Below, piece by piece: positions 33,336 through 41,349 of a stretch of 64,000 bases of DNA (its first letter is position 1; the number at the start of each line of letters is the position of its first letter). This stretch comes from Lachnoanaerobaculum sp. OBRC5-5. GTDB lineage: Bacteria; Bacillota; Clostridia; Lachnospirales; Lachnospiraceae. Where the stretch lies: contig NZ_JH815185.1 in NCBI RefSeq assembly GCF_000296385.1, positions 1,612,391 to 1,676,390 on the forward strand, in the 5' to 3' direction. The notes beneath the pieces were generated by a model that was given only the letters and a program-made list of their open reading frames with translations, was not told where the DNA came from and ran no database searches. Made by a program: the position numbers and the translations under genes.

Positions 33336-34719
33336 GCAAAAGTTTCCCCGCTTTTCTGAATGCTCTTGCTATCTTTAAACTGTCAGTTTCTTCATAAATA
33401 GGCTCTTCCTGTCCTCCAAGCGTTATGCTCCGAATGTACATACTTCTAAGATTATTTGAATCTTTAACATTCTTCATATGAATATATCTGTTATTAGGAT
33501 TAACCGTTGAAAACATAATACTTTCTTTATCAAGCATCTCAAGAGCACGAAGATTATGAGATGTAAAAATCAACTGTCCCTTGGCACTCTTTGAAAAAAT
33601 ATCCAATAACTCACCTAAGAGGTATTCAAAGATTCCGGCATCCAACTCATCAATAATCAAACATATTGAAGCATTGCTAAACGCCTGTATAAGGGCATTT
33701 AAAATGGAAATGATCTTAATAATACCATCCGATTCCATTCTGATAGGAATAGGTTTCTTATTTCCTCTTACAGACATAAGTTCAACTTTCCATCCCTCTT
33801 CACCTGAATCTAAAGCTTGTTTACCATAGTCTTTAATATCTATCCGCATTCCGGGAATTATTGTATAAAGCACTGTGTTGATTTGGTCCACAATCTCTTT
33901 AAGGAGTTCTTCGCGTTCACTGTCCAACACAAAAGGCTCCATCAAAGGTACTGCAAAATCTCCCTTCATTCCGATTTTCTTTTTATCAACACGAAAAGAC
34001 ATCGGTAAAAGAACATTGGTTGAAATCATACCTGAGTGTGAATTGTCTATTACAAATAAATCTCCAAGTGCAAATCTAAACAATGCACTCAGTACATCCA
34101 CATAAATTTTAAATTTGTCTGATACATTATTAAAGAAAATATCTCTGCTGTTTTCGCCAAAGATATATGAGCAATTACTTTTTTCAGCCATTTTTTTTGC
34201 TACAATAAGATCTGTTTTAATGTCCTTATTCTTTCCAATCAATTCCTCAAGTCGTTTCTGTGGCTTAAAAATAGTTTCAGTCTCATTTCTCCTATAGTCC
34301 ATGAAAACATTTTTATTTGTTCTGCTTCCATCCTGATTTATTGCACAATTTATGTATTCTCTATCGATACATATTCCATTATCACCCTTAGAAAAAATTA
34401 TATAATATCCAACTTCATATAAAATATTTTCCTTAAATATTTTAAACTCGGCATTCACTTCCGCATTTTCTGAATCTGTATCAATATAATCAGCTATTCT
34501 TTGGTCTAATTCCTCACCAATCATGATTTGTTGAAGAAATGAAAATGTATCAACAATTGCAGTCTTTCCTGAACCGTTTTGTCCATAAACTCCCAGTATT
34601 TCCGCACTTCCACAATCAAAACTTCTATTGTATTCATGTGGCATGATTATTGTACCGCTTTTTACATTCTTAATATTTTTTATTGTTAAAGATGATAATC
34701 TAACAATACTCTTCCACAT
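33298..34719 (-). CDS. AAA_15/OLD-like ABC-type ATPase, defence-related
   Basis: A 473-aa SMC/OLD-type ATPase. Walker A YGQNGSGKT (45-53) follows LSSLTIKNIKNV. The middle is a helical insert with charged tracts. Walker B is CLIIDELDAG, followed by QLIFTSHNLRALE as the switch region. Its C-terminal tail carries a basic stretch. The TOPRIM gene overlaps its 3' end. Promoter at 34742-34770. Predicted role: sensor and regulator of the TOPRIM effector in an abortive-infection type system (inference from architecture). Confidence 0.75.
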   Translation of the reverse strand: MWKSIVRLSSLTIKNIKNVKSGTIIMPHEYNRSFDCGSAEILGVYGQNGSGKTAIVDTFSFLQQIMIGEELDQRIADYIDTDSENAEVNAEFKIFKENILYEVGYYIIFSKGDNGICIDREYINCAINQDGSRTNKNVFMDYRRNETETIFKPQKRLEELIGKNKDIKTDLIVAKKMAEKSNCSYIFGENSRDIFFNNVSDKFKIYVDVLSALFRFALGDLFVIDNSHSGMISTNVLLPMSFRVDKKKIGMKGDFAVPLMEPFVLDSEREELLKEIVDQINTVLYTIIPGMRIDIKDYGKQALDSGEEGWKVELMSVRGNKKPIPIRMESDGIIKIISILNALIQAFSNASICLIIDELDAGIFEYLLGELLDIFSKSAKGQLIFTSHNLRALEMLDKESIMFSTVNPNNRYIHMKNVKDSNNLRSMYIRSITLGGQEEPIYEETDSLKIARAFRKAGKLLHEERKKGCDGNS

Positions 34720-34741
34720 AAAACTACCTCCATATAATTAT

Positions 34742-34770
34742 ATAATAACATATTAGGCTAAAATCATCAA
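34742..34770 (-). promoter_or_regulatory. Promoter of ATPase-TOPRIM pair
   Basis: TTGATG (34765-34770), 17-bp spacer, TGT-TATTAT (34742-34747), close to the ATATGGAGG ribosome site. Confidence 0.5.
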
Positions 34771-35006
34771 TATAATTCTATTTAAGGTATTTTTTATACT
34801 CTTTTGACTGTTTTCTTTCAATTTTCTTTGATATTAAAATAGATAAACAGTATAATATCAACTATTTCATATTTGACTATATGCAAATTATGGCGCTATA
34901 TTATCAGGATACTCTCTCCGGTCAAAACATATTTTGTCCCTTACAGCAAATATAACTTTTAATAAAAAATTTGAAGGTCGGTGGTAAAATTCATAAAATA
35001 GTTACC

Positions 35007-35039
35007 AATGGGCAGAGCCGAATTTCAGCTCTGCCCATT
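35007..35039 (-). terminator. GC-rich hairpin after YdbC-like gene
   Basis: AATGGGCAGAGC / GCTCTGCCCATT, 12 bp, 14 bp after the stop at 35054. There is no U-run directly after, so termination strength is uncertain. Confidence 0.5.
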
Positions 35040-35053
35040 AGTGTATTAGACCT

Positions 35054-35266
35054 TTACTCTATAAGTTTTTTAAGAGCCTCAAGCTCCTCTTTGGTTAATG
35101 TAATACCCTTTCCCATCTTCTCATGATCCGGTGCCCATTCTCTTATATCATACTTAGGTGCTGCACCGTTCCATGAAATAAGGTTTATCTCCTTTCTCCA
35201 CCCCTTTGCATTCTCCGATAAAACACCTATTTCCTCTACTATATCATACTTAAAATCCGCTGCCAT
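35054..35266 (-). CDS. YdbC-like PC4/p15 domain protein
   Basis: A 70-aa protein: DFKYDIVEEIGVLSENAKGW, EINLISWNGAAPKYDIREWAP, GKGITLTKEELEALKKL. This is the YdbC family, a PC4-like whirly fold that binds single-stranded DNA. AAAGGAG fixes ATG 35266; an upstream in-frame start at 35296 is less likely. The first bases overlap the end of the upstream gene, so the two are coupled. Confidence 0.85.
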   Translation of the reverse strand: MAADFKYDIVEEIGVLSENAKGWRKEINLISWNGAAPKYDIREWAPDHEKMGKGITLTKEELEALKKLIE

Positions 35267-36134
35267 ATTTCTCCTTTCCCGCTTCAAGTTCTGCAAATAG
35301 CTTCCAAACTCTTCTGATACTGTTTCTTTTTTCCCTATTTTCAGCTTGACGATAATACTTTTTTTGTTGCTTTGTTACTTTCGGTAATTTTTTATAACTA
35401 ATCTGCATTAACTTTTTTGCTTCATCATGTTTTACAATATATTCCAAATGATTATACGGTGATTGATTCTTTTCCACATCCCTTTGTACATGGTAATGTG
35501 CAGTCTTTGCCTCCTCCATAGTAAGAGGCCTCCCGTTAAATGGACAATGCAATAACTTATACCTGTTAAAATATTGTATATATGATATTTTCCAAGCAGC
35601 CATATCGGTAAGAATATAAAGATTGGTATCGTCAAACTCTATTTGTACTCCTCTTTTATTAGCTAAGCACTCTATTCCGAGTGCATACTTTCTATACTTA
35701 CAAGGATAGAAGGCTACCCTCTCTTCCTTTGCAATATATCTCATAGCTGTTTTCAGATTCTTACTTTTTCCGACTTCATCCACTCTGATTAACAAATCTT
35801 TTTGAAGTTCCTCATTCCACTCTTCAAGGTACAGTCGTATTTCCTGACTTGATTCACTTAGACTGATTCTCCAATTATACCAATCAGTATGCACTCCTAT
35901 ATAATCTTCCTTAAGCTCTGTCCAGATAGGTAAATCTCTAAATACATCCTTTAAATTTTCTCTATACTCATTATATAAAGACTTGATATTGCAACAGCAC
36001 TTACATGGATTTAAATATTTAATCCTTCCGTCATCCATGTCAAAGCTTATCAATGACTTTTCTTCTATTCTATTTATAAATCTGCATCCCGGTCTGTGAT
36101 AAATCTTTGATTTACTACTCATCTGTGCTATCAT
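35250..36134 (-). CDS. Unknown protein with N-terminal His/Cys metal site
   Basis: A 294-aa protein, not assigned to a family. Residues about 9-48 carry IYHRPGCRFINRI and LNPCKCCC. The spacing (H-x3-C ... C-x-CC) resembles the Ada-type zinc/methyl-acceptor module found fused to several bacterial proteins. The rest is mixed alpha/beta with a basic C-terminus (KKLPKVTKQQKKYYRQ). GGAGG six bases before ATG 36134 fixes the start. It overlaps the YdbC-like ssDNA-binding gene, so a nucleic-acid role is plausible but unproven. Confidence 0.6.
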   Translation of the reverse strand: MIAQMSSKSKIYHRPGCRFINRIEEKSLISFDMDDGRIKYLNPCKCCCNIKSLYNEYRENLKDVFRDLPIWTELKEDYIGVHTDWYNWRISLSESSQEIRLYLEEWNEELQKDLLIRVDEVGKSKNLKTAMRYIAKEERVAFYPCKYRKYALGIECLANKRGVQIEFDDTNLYILTDMAAWKISYIQYFNRYKLLHCPFNGRPLTMEEAKTAHYHVQRDVEKNQSPYNHLEYIVKHDEAKKLMQISYKKLPKVTKQQKKYYRQAENREKRNSIRRVWKLFAELEAGKEKYGSGF

Positions 36135-36257
36135 CTTCTTCCTCCAATCCACAAAGTACTTCTTTGTTACAATTGGAGTTTATCAGAGCATCTGTCCATT
36201 AAAAATGACAGCTACTAAACCTTAAATTGACATTTTAAAACCATTATATGCCGGTAA

Positions 36258-37259
36258 TTATCCATCAGAGTATTTCTTTGACATACCGGCAATACTTTCT
36301 TTAATTTGATTTCTAAGACTTTCAGGTTCCAGAATCTCTACATAAGGACCATATTGCAATGCCCAAAATTTCATTGCCTTTTCATTACAGTTGACTCTCA
36401 CTATAATCCGTTCTTCATCTTTTTTAATGATACTAAAATCAGTTCCAAACCAATCCACCAACTCAGACATCATATCTTTGGTTGTTAGGAGCTTAACGGC
36501 AGTGCTTGTTCCGCTAAACATATAAATATGTTCAGCCATATGCTTTGGAAGATTTATCCCGGCCTTAAGCTCAGGCACATCTTTCATCGGCTTAACTCTA
36601 TCTTCAAGTTCACATACCTCAGTCATTTTGTCTATACGAAAATGTACTACATTATCATACTTGTCATAATTTCCTATCAGATAAAATTTCCCGTTATTTG
36701 CAACTATCCTGTACGGATTTACAATATAACGCTCTTCTCTCCTTGGATGAAGCTTAAAATCGGTTCCTATATCATTATATATAAAACTGATCTTATGTCC
36801 CTCTGAGATAGCATCATTTATCTTATCTATAGAGTAGATGTTTTGTCGGTTTATGTTCTTGTTAAGCTCAGGTATATTGTATATATTTGATACTTTTGCA
36901 TTGAAGTATTTACTTGAAAGCCCTCGTACCTTTTTAATAAGTTCCTTAGCCTGATTTGAAGAAAATTCTTTTGAAAATAAAACACTGTCAATAAGTATCC
37001 TAAGTTCCGCATCGTCAAACTCTCTAAAAACCATTCTGTATCCTTCTTCCATTGATATTTCAAATCCATGGCTCTCGCCGAATTCTTTCAATAACAAGAC
37101 ATTATTCTTTACAGAGCGTCTGTCACATACCGTTCCATAATCTTTTTCCAAAAGCTTTATAATCTCTTGTTGTGTCAAAGAATGATCTTCATCGGTATAA
37201 TTGCGAAGTATCTCCAGTATGAACATATTCAACATCTTTTTATTACCTATACCGTACAT
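36258..37259 (-). CDS. WYL-domain transcriptional regulator
   Basis: A 333-aa protein with an N-terminal winged helix (about 10-70: ILRNYTDEDHSLTQQEIIKLL, CDRRSVKNNVLLLKEF), a linker, and a WYL domain (about 140-240). In the WYL domain KISFIYND is followed by IVNPYRIVANNGKFYLIGNYD and VVHFRIDKM. A WCX-like C-terminal domain ends the protein (KFWALQYGPYVEIL). WYL proteins sense ligands, often nucleic acids, and commonly regulate defence loci. It lies 112 bp downstream of the GmrSD-like gene on the same strand. Confidence 0.88.
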   Translation of the reverse strand: MYGIGNKKMLNMFILEILRNYTDEDHSLTQQEIIKLLEKDYGTVCDRRSVKNNVLLLKEFGESHGFEISMEEGYRMVFREFDDAELRILIDSVLFSKEFSSNQAKELIKKVRGLSSKYFNAKVSNIYNIPELNKNINRQNIYSIDKINDAISEGHKISFIYNDIGTDFKLHPRREERYIVNPYRIVANNGKFYLIGNYDKYDNVVHFRIDKMTEVCELEDRVKPMKDVPELKAGINLPKHMAEHIYMFSGTSTAVKLLTTKDMMSELVDWFGTDFSIIKKDEERIIVRVNCNEKAMKFWALQYGPYVEILEPESLRNQIKESIAGMSKKYSDG

Positions 37260-37371
37260 CCATGCACCCCCATCTCAAGGTCAAATATACTGCTGTAACA
37301 GATACTGATATTTTATTCTTATATTCTAAAGTTTCAATATATTTTCCTGTATTATAATACATCTATTGTTC

Positions 37372-39192
37372 TTAAGTTTCATTCATAAAACTCTCTATCT
37401 TTTCAATTTCCTTTTTCGCTCTTTTTCTTACAGCTTCTATATCCCAATCTCCCAAACTTTCATATTCTTTCATAAATTCTATTCTAACTGCCGCATATTG
37501 TGAATTTTTGTATTCAGTAATTTTTTTACTTACAGTATTATCCTGAATACTCTTATTTATATGGCTATCAAGTACAATCAAATTTCCTATTCCGTTAAAC
37601 TCATCACTATTATCACTGAAATTATTTCTTGCCCGTATATGCTCTATATCATAAGGGTTTTTATTCTTTTCGTAGATTGCATAGTGGAAAAACTTTTCAT
37701 AGATTTCTTGCTCACTTATTACTATTTCATTTCCTTGGCAAATGAACGATTCCCCCAAATTAGCTACTTCATCAAGTAATCCGGACAGTGTACAAACAAG
37801 CCTGACTCTACTTGCATTGTAAAATAATCCCGATTTAATAGTTGTATAAAAATCTTCCTTAGGTTCATGGTCCTTACTGCGCACCGGTGACCACAGTATA
37901 TCTTTAATATTTTTTATAATCTCATCAGTACTGCATTCCTTAAACCACTTAAAGCATTCCTCACAAACCTTATTTTGAACAGAATTTATCACTCTGTCAT
38001 TTACAACGGTATAGATTAAAAAGAATCTAAACATATACATATTTACTCTCAGTGAATCTATATAGTAATCGCTCCAGCCCTTTCCTTTAGCTTTAAAGTA
38101 TGCAACCACAAATGGTATAGTCCAATACCTTTTATATCTTGTTTTTTCAACCATATAAATCGAAAAGATTTCTTTTGCAATTTCATGATGTGTGCCGTCA
38201 TACCTTACATCTTCAATCCAGCGCCAATACTTAATAAATTCTTCAACTATATGCTTGAATGTTGAAAACTCCAGAACACTGAGATCCCTTTGTTCATCAA
38301 GCTTTGTTCCTTTGAAAAGTTCATCAAAGAACTTTTCATTGCTTTTGGATACCTCAGAAAATCCCCAGCCAAATTCCGCACAAATTATATGTTTATAGAT
38401 ATCTAAAACCCACGACATATTAAATTCTGTCTGGTCTTTTCTTCCGCCTACGCCCAGTGCATTATTGCTATCATCTATCAATTTATAACAATTGGCAATT
38501 TCTTTCATCCAGTTGTCTGTATCATCGATTTTTCTAAGGTAATTATAATATCTTAATTTAAAAATATCTGTTGCATTCAAATCGAGCCCGGTAGTATTTA
38601 TAGTATTAAAGACAGATACCACTTCCGGTAGATCCATTTCTTCGGTCGTCAGTGTTACAAAGTATATATTATCCAATACAAAATCTTTAAGTTCTGAATA
38701 AAAATTCGTTTTATCTTTAAACTCTTGTTCGTAATACTCAGAAGTAGCCTTCCTTAACTGTTCCTTATTTTTAGAATATTTAGAGGAAACTTTTTTTATT
38801 TGAGTCTCACTCATTACTTTTTTGAGTTCTTCAGAATCTATAGTATTGCTGTAATCATTGTTTTTTTCTTTCGGATGGGTTTTGATTATCTCTTTTTGAA
38901 GTACATCCAACAAAAGTAAAAATGTTGTAAGTCTTTGTTGACCATCAACAATATCAAGTATATTGTCATCTTTAGTTTCTTTGTTAAACTGTATTGTCCC
39001 AAAAAACACGGACTTTGCATATTTTCCGGCATCCTCTTCATTTTTCGTACTGAATGCTTCAAAAATAGTATTCAAAAAATCATTTATATTTTTTTCTGTC
39101 CATTCATATGGACGCTGATAAATAGGTATTCTATACCTTTCTTTTATTATATCTCTAAGTCCCAACACTTTAGAATCAATCGGAAATCCCAT
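37372..39192 (-). CDS. GmrSD-like DUF262/DUF1524 protein
   Basis: A 606-aa fused protein of the type IV restriction (GmrSD/BrxU-like) group. The N-terminal DUF262 ParB-like NTPase domain has IPIYQRPYEW (22-31), FFGTIQ and DIVDGQQRLTT (80-90). The C-terminal DUF1524 nuclease domain has DIEHIRARN (His about 518), an FNGIGNLIVLD strand, and N-x5-D, matching the HNH-like core. Relatives cut phage DNA with modified bases. GAGGAGG precedes the ATG. Followed by a WYL regulator; the promoter with 9-bp repeats is at 39204-39239. Confidence 0.88.
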   Translation of the reverse strand: MGFPIDSKVLGLRDIIKERYRIPIYQRPYEWTEKNINDFLNTIFEAFSTKNEEDAGKYAKSVFFGTIQFNKETKDDNILDIVDGQQRLTTFLLLLDVLQKEIIKTHPKEKNNDYSNTIDSEELKKVMSETQIKKVSSKYSKNKEQLRKATSEYYEQEFKDKTNFYSELKDFVLDNIYFVTLTTEEMDLPEVVSVFNTINTTGLDLNATDIFKLRYYNYLRKIDDTDNWMKEIANCYKLIDDSNNALGVGGRKDQTEFNMSWVLDIYKHIICAEFGWGFSEVSKSNEKFFDELFKGTKLDEQRDLSVLEFSTFKHIVEEFIKYWRWIEDVRYDGTHHEIAKEIFSIYMVEKTRYKRYWTIPFVVAYFKAKGKGWSDYYIDSLRVNMYMFRFFLIYTVVNDRVINSVQNKVCEECFKWFKECSTDEIIKNIKDILWSPVRSKDHEPKEDFYTTIKSGLFYNASRVRLVCTLSGLLDEVANLGESFICQGNEIVISEQEIYEKFFHYAIYEKNKNPYDIEHIRARNNFSDNSDEFNGIGNLIVLDSHINKSIQDNTVSKKITEYKNSQYAAVRIEFMKEYESLGDWDIEAVRKRAKKEIEKIESFMNET

Positions 39193-39203
39193 AACTCCTC
39201 CTC

Positions 39204-39239
39204 ATAATAACTTATTCTATTAAGATTACAATAATAACT
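39204..39239 (-). promoter_or_regulatory. Promoter with direct repeats, GmrSD-WYL operon
   Basis: TTGTAA (39226-39231), 16-bp spacer, TATTAT (39204-39209). AGTTATTAT occurs twice (39204-39212 and 39231-39239), overlapping both promoter boxes, so it could serve the WYL protein as operator. Confidence 0.45.
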
Positions 39240-39270
39240 CATTTTTATTCTACATCATTACAACATTTTT

Positions 39271-40539
39271 TCAAGCTCTAATCATTACACTGTCTCGTAT
39301 ACTCCTAATTTGCTTTTTAGTCAGTGTTTTCTCTTTCAAAAGTTCTTGAACCATGGCATCAAAAAATCCTCTATTTTCGGCAATAATCTGCTTTGACTTT
39401 CTATAATATCTATCCAACTCTTCTGCAACTTTTCTGTCCTTGCTTTCCAGTAAATATTGGGATGAATTACCTCTTTCAAAAGCATTAAATCCATATGCAC
39501 CATAATCATCAACAAATGTTGTAACCAAATCAAAGGCTGTATGCAAATCACCGTCACAACCAAGATCAAATGTTCCGTAAATCATTTCAGTCGCAGCCTT
39601 ACCTCCCAGACTTCTGATGATTTCATTCTCTTTTGCAACTACACTAAAATTGTAATCGTCAGGTTTTCTTACAGAGGTTATACCCCCTGAATTATTTGAG
39701 TATCCACAGATTGAAACAAGATTTACAGATCCCGGTTCCAAAATTTCAGAAATAACAGCATGTCCTGATTCATGTACAGCAATCTTTTTTAAAATATTAG
39801 TATCGATGTTTTCTACCGACTCCGATGCATCAAATATCAAACGCATACATGCCTTTATAATATCTCTTTGCTCTATCTTTGACCTTTTATCAAATACCAC
39901 ATAAATTCCTGCTTCGTTTATAACCATTTCCAATTCTGCACAGGAATGTCCTGCCAGAAAACTTGATATATCATCTATATCTATATCTCCAAGTACTCGT
40001 TTTTTACTTAAAAAATACTTTATTATCTTCTTGGCATCATCTCCACCTGGGCATGTCATCTGAATAACCTTATCAAAACGCCCTGCTCTCATCAATGAAT
40101 TCGGTAAACAATATATATTGTTTGCTGTAGCCAAAACAAAAACATTTGAGCCCTTACAATCATCTATACATGATTGTACAACTACATACTCCTCAGCATC
40201 TTTATGGTATTCATCCTCATTTGCAAATTTATCAATATCATCAAGAAATACTATGGCACATTCTTCCTTTTTTACTTTATAAAATATATTTCTGATATGA
40301 TTAACAAACTCTCTGCTGTGTTTATCTTTCCTTATTGTAAATGATTTAATTTTGCTTTCTTTAATAAAGCTCTTAGCTAACAAAGTCTTCCCTATACCCG
40401 GCTCTCCATACAAAAGTATTCCCCTCGGTATTTCTACACCCAGCCTCTTATAATCTTTAAAGTTTTTCAGTACATCACAAAAACGTATTAATTCATCCTT
40501 TATATCAGCATATCCTATAATTTTATCAAATTCACTCAT
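39271..40539 (-). CDS. Soluble FtsH-like AAA+ zinc metalloprotease
   Basis: A 422-aa protein with the FtsH core but no membrane segment. The AAA+ module has GEPGIGKT (45-52), VFLDDID (97-103), a LATANN sensor and RAGRFD arginine fingers (151-156). The M41 peptidase module has HESGH (256-260), GGKAATEMIYG and a GCDGD acidic ligand. The peptidase part is shorter than in FtsH (whole protein about two thirds of the usual 600-650 aa). It probably degrades cytoplasmic substrates chosen by ATP-driven unfolding. It is preceded by an alpha/beta hydrolase gene 35 bp upstream; both lie in the defence-rich island. Confidence 0.8.
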   Translation of the reverse strand: MSEFDKIIGYADIKDELIRFCDVLKNFKDYKRLGVEIPRGILLYGEPGIGKTLLAKSFIKESKIKSFTIRKDKHSREFVNHIRNIFYKVKKEECAIVFLDDIDKFANEDEYHKDAEEYVVVQSCIDDCKGSNVFVLATANNIYCLPNSLMRAGRFDKVIQMTCPGGDDAKKIIKYFLSKKRVLGDIDIDDISSFLAGHSCAELEMVINEAGIYVVFDKRSKIEQRDIIKACMRLIFDASESVENIDTNILKKIAVHESGHAVISEILEPGSVNLVSICGYSNNSGGITSVRKPDDYNFSVVAKENEIIRSLGGKAATEMIYGTFDLGCDGDLHTAFDLVTTFVDDYGAYGFNAFERGNSSQYLLESKDRKVAEELDRYYRKSKQIIAENRGFFDAMVQELLKEKTLTKKQIRSIRDSVMIRA

Positions 40540-40574
40540 TTTTATTTTCCTCTATTCTAACCTGATTTTTTCTA

Positions 40575-41156
40575 TTACCTTTGTTTTCCGCCTTCAACCT
40601 GTAAAAAATAATTTAATTCAGATATCAAAGACTCTTTTGAAAAATCATGTCCTTCACCTTTAATTATTTTATATTTGCAGGCGGTATTTTTTATAACATT
40701 CAAAATTTCAATATAGCGAAATGAAGGATCCTCTTCACCATACAAAAAGTACATATTATCCCCTCTAAACTTTTCTACACCTTCTTTTATTTTATGAAAG
40801 TTAATCATCAATGGAGCATTTATTAAAACAGCATTCTTTATTTTTTCAATTTTTCTACACTGAGCTGCACCTATAAAAGCTCCGTTTGAAATGCCGACAA
40901 AAACTATTTCTTTATAATCCCCCACATACTTACTTATACATTTTATTTCTTCCTCCAAATCACATACCGAATCTTTAGGATTGGCGGAAACAACAAATGT
41001 ATAACCATATTTTTTAAATAAAATACTGCATATGCTCAAATATTTATTTTCAAACCCTTCTATACTTCCACCTCTACCGGTTTTAATAAAAACAAGATAT
41101 TTTTCACCTTGTATAATTCCAAACTGTTTTCCGATTACTTTGTCATATTTATTCAA
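40575..41156 (-). CDS. Small alpha/beta hydrolase paired with FtsH-like protease
   Basis: A 193-aa serine hydrolase fold: nucleophile elbow GISNG (Ser90), Asp143 in YGEEDPS, His170 in GEGHDF, and an oxyanion-region KTGRGGS near 26-31. The size and triad spacing fit esterase, thioesterase or small peptidase types; the substrate is unknown. The start is TTG 41156 with GGGAGG seven bases upstream. It is the first gene of a two-gene unit with the AAA-M41 protease. It may be a regulated effector, a protease substrate or a partner (all inference). Confidence 0.75.
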   Translation of the reverse strand: MNKYDKVIGKQFGIIQGEKYLVFIKTGRGGSIEGFENKYLSICSILFKKYGYTFVVSANPKDSVCDLEEEIKCISKYVGDYKEIVFVGISNGAFIGAAQCRKIEKIKNAVLINAPLMINFHKIKEGVEKFRGDNMYFLYGEEDPSFRYIEILNVIKNTACKYKIIKGEGHDFSKESLISELNYFLQVEGGKQR

Positions 41157-41210
41157 AAATCAACCTCCCTCTTTAGTCATACCAAAATTTCTTCATCCGA
41201 TTTATTTTCT

Positions 41211-41249
41211 ATATTAAAATAGCATAAAGAATGTACAATATTTTGCACA
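41211..41249 (-). promoter_or_regulatory. Promoter with palindrome, hydrolase-protease pair
   Basis: TTGTAC (41233-41238), 16-bp spacer, TAATAT (41211-41216). The near-perfect palindrome TGTACAATATTTTGCACA (41232-41249) covers the -35 box, as expected for a repressor site. Confidence 0.5.
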
Positions 41250-41290
41250 TTAAAATTATATTCCGATATATAATAACGCTTTAAACATAT

Positions 41291-41330
41291 AAAAAGCTCC
41301 AAACGATTACTTATCGAATGGAGCCTTTTT
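41291..41330 (-). terminator. Intrinsic terminator of SWIM-RecQ operon
   Basis: Minus strand GGCTCCATTCGAT, 5-nt loop, ATCGTTTGGAGC followed by TTTTT, about 20 bp after the recQ stop. Confidence 0.8.
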
Positions 41331-41349
41331 TACTCTGTTATTTATTATA

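Larger units (their letters stand above)
34720..35053. other. 334-bp intergenic region
   Basis: Holds the ATPase promoter (34742-34770) near one end and a 12-bp-stem hairpin (35007-35039) at the other. The 235 bp between are AT-rich with no supported feature. Confidence 0.5.

Noticed and set aside
22311-35020. 13-bp match between the 3' end of tRNA-Tyr and the hairpin at 35007, as possible attL/attR of an island
   Set aside because: The second copy lies on the wrong side of the tRNA for insertion at its 3' end. It is part of a self-complementary hairpin, and no integrase gene lies between.
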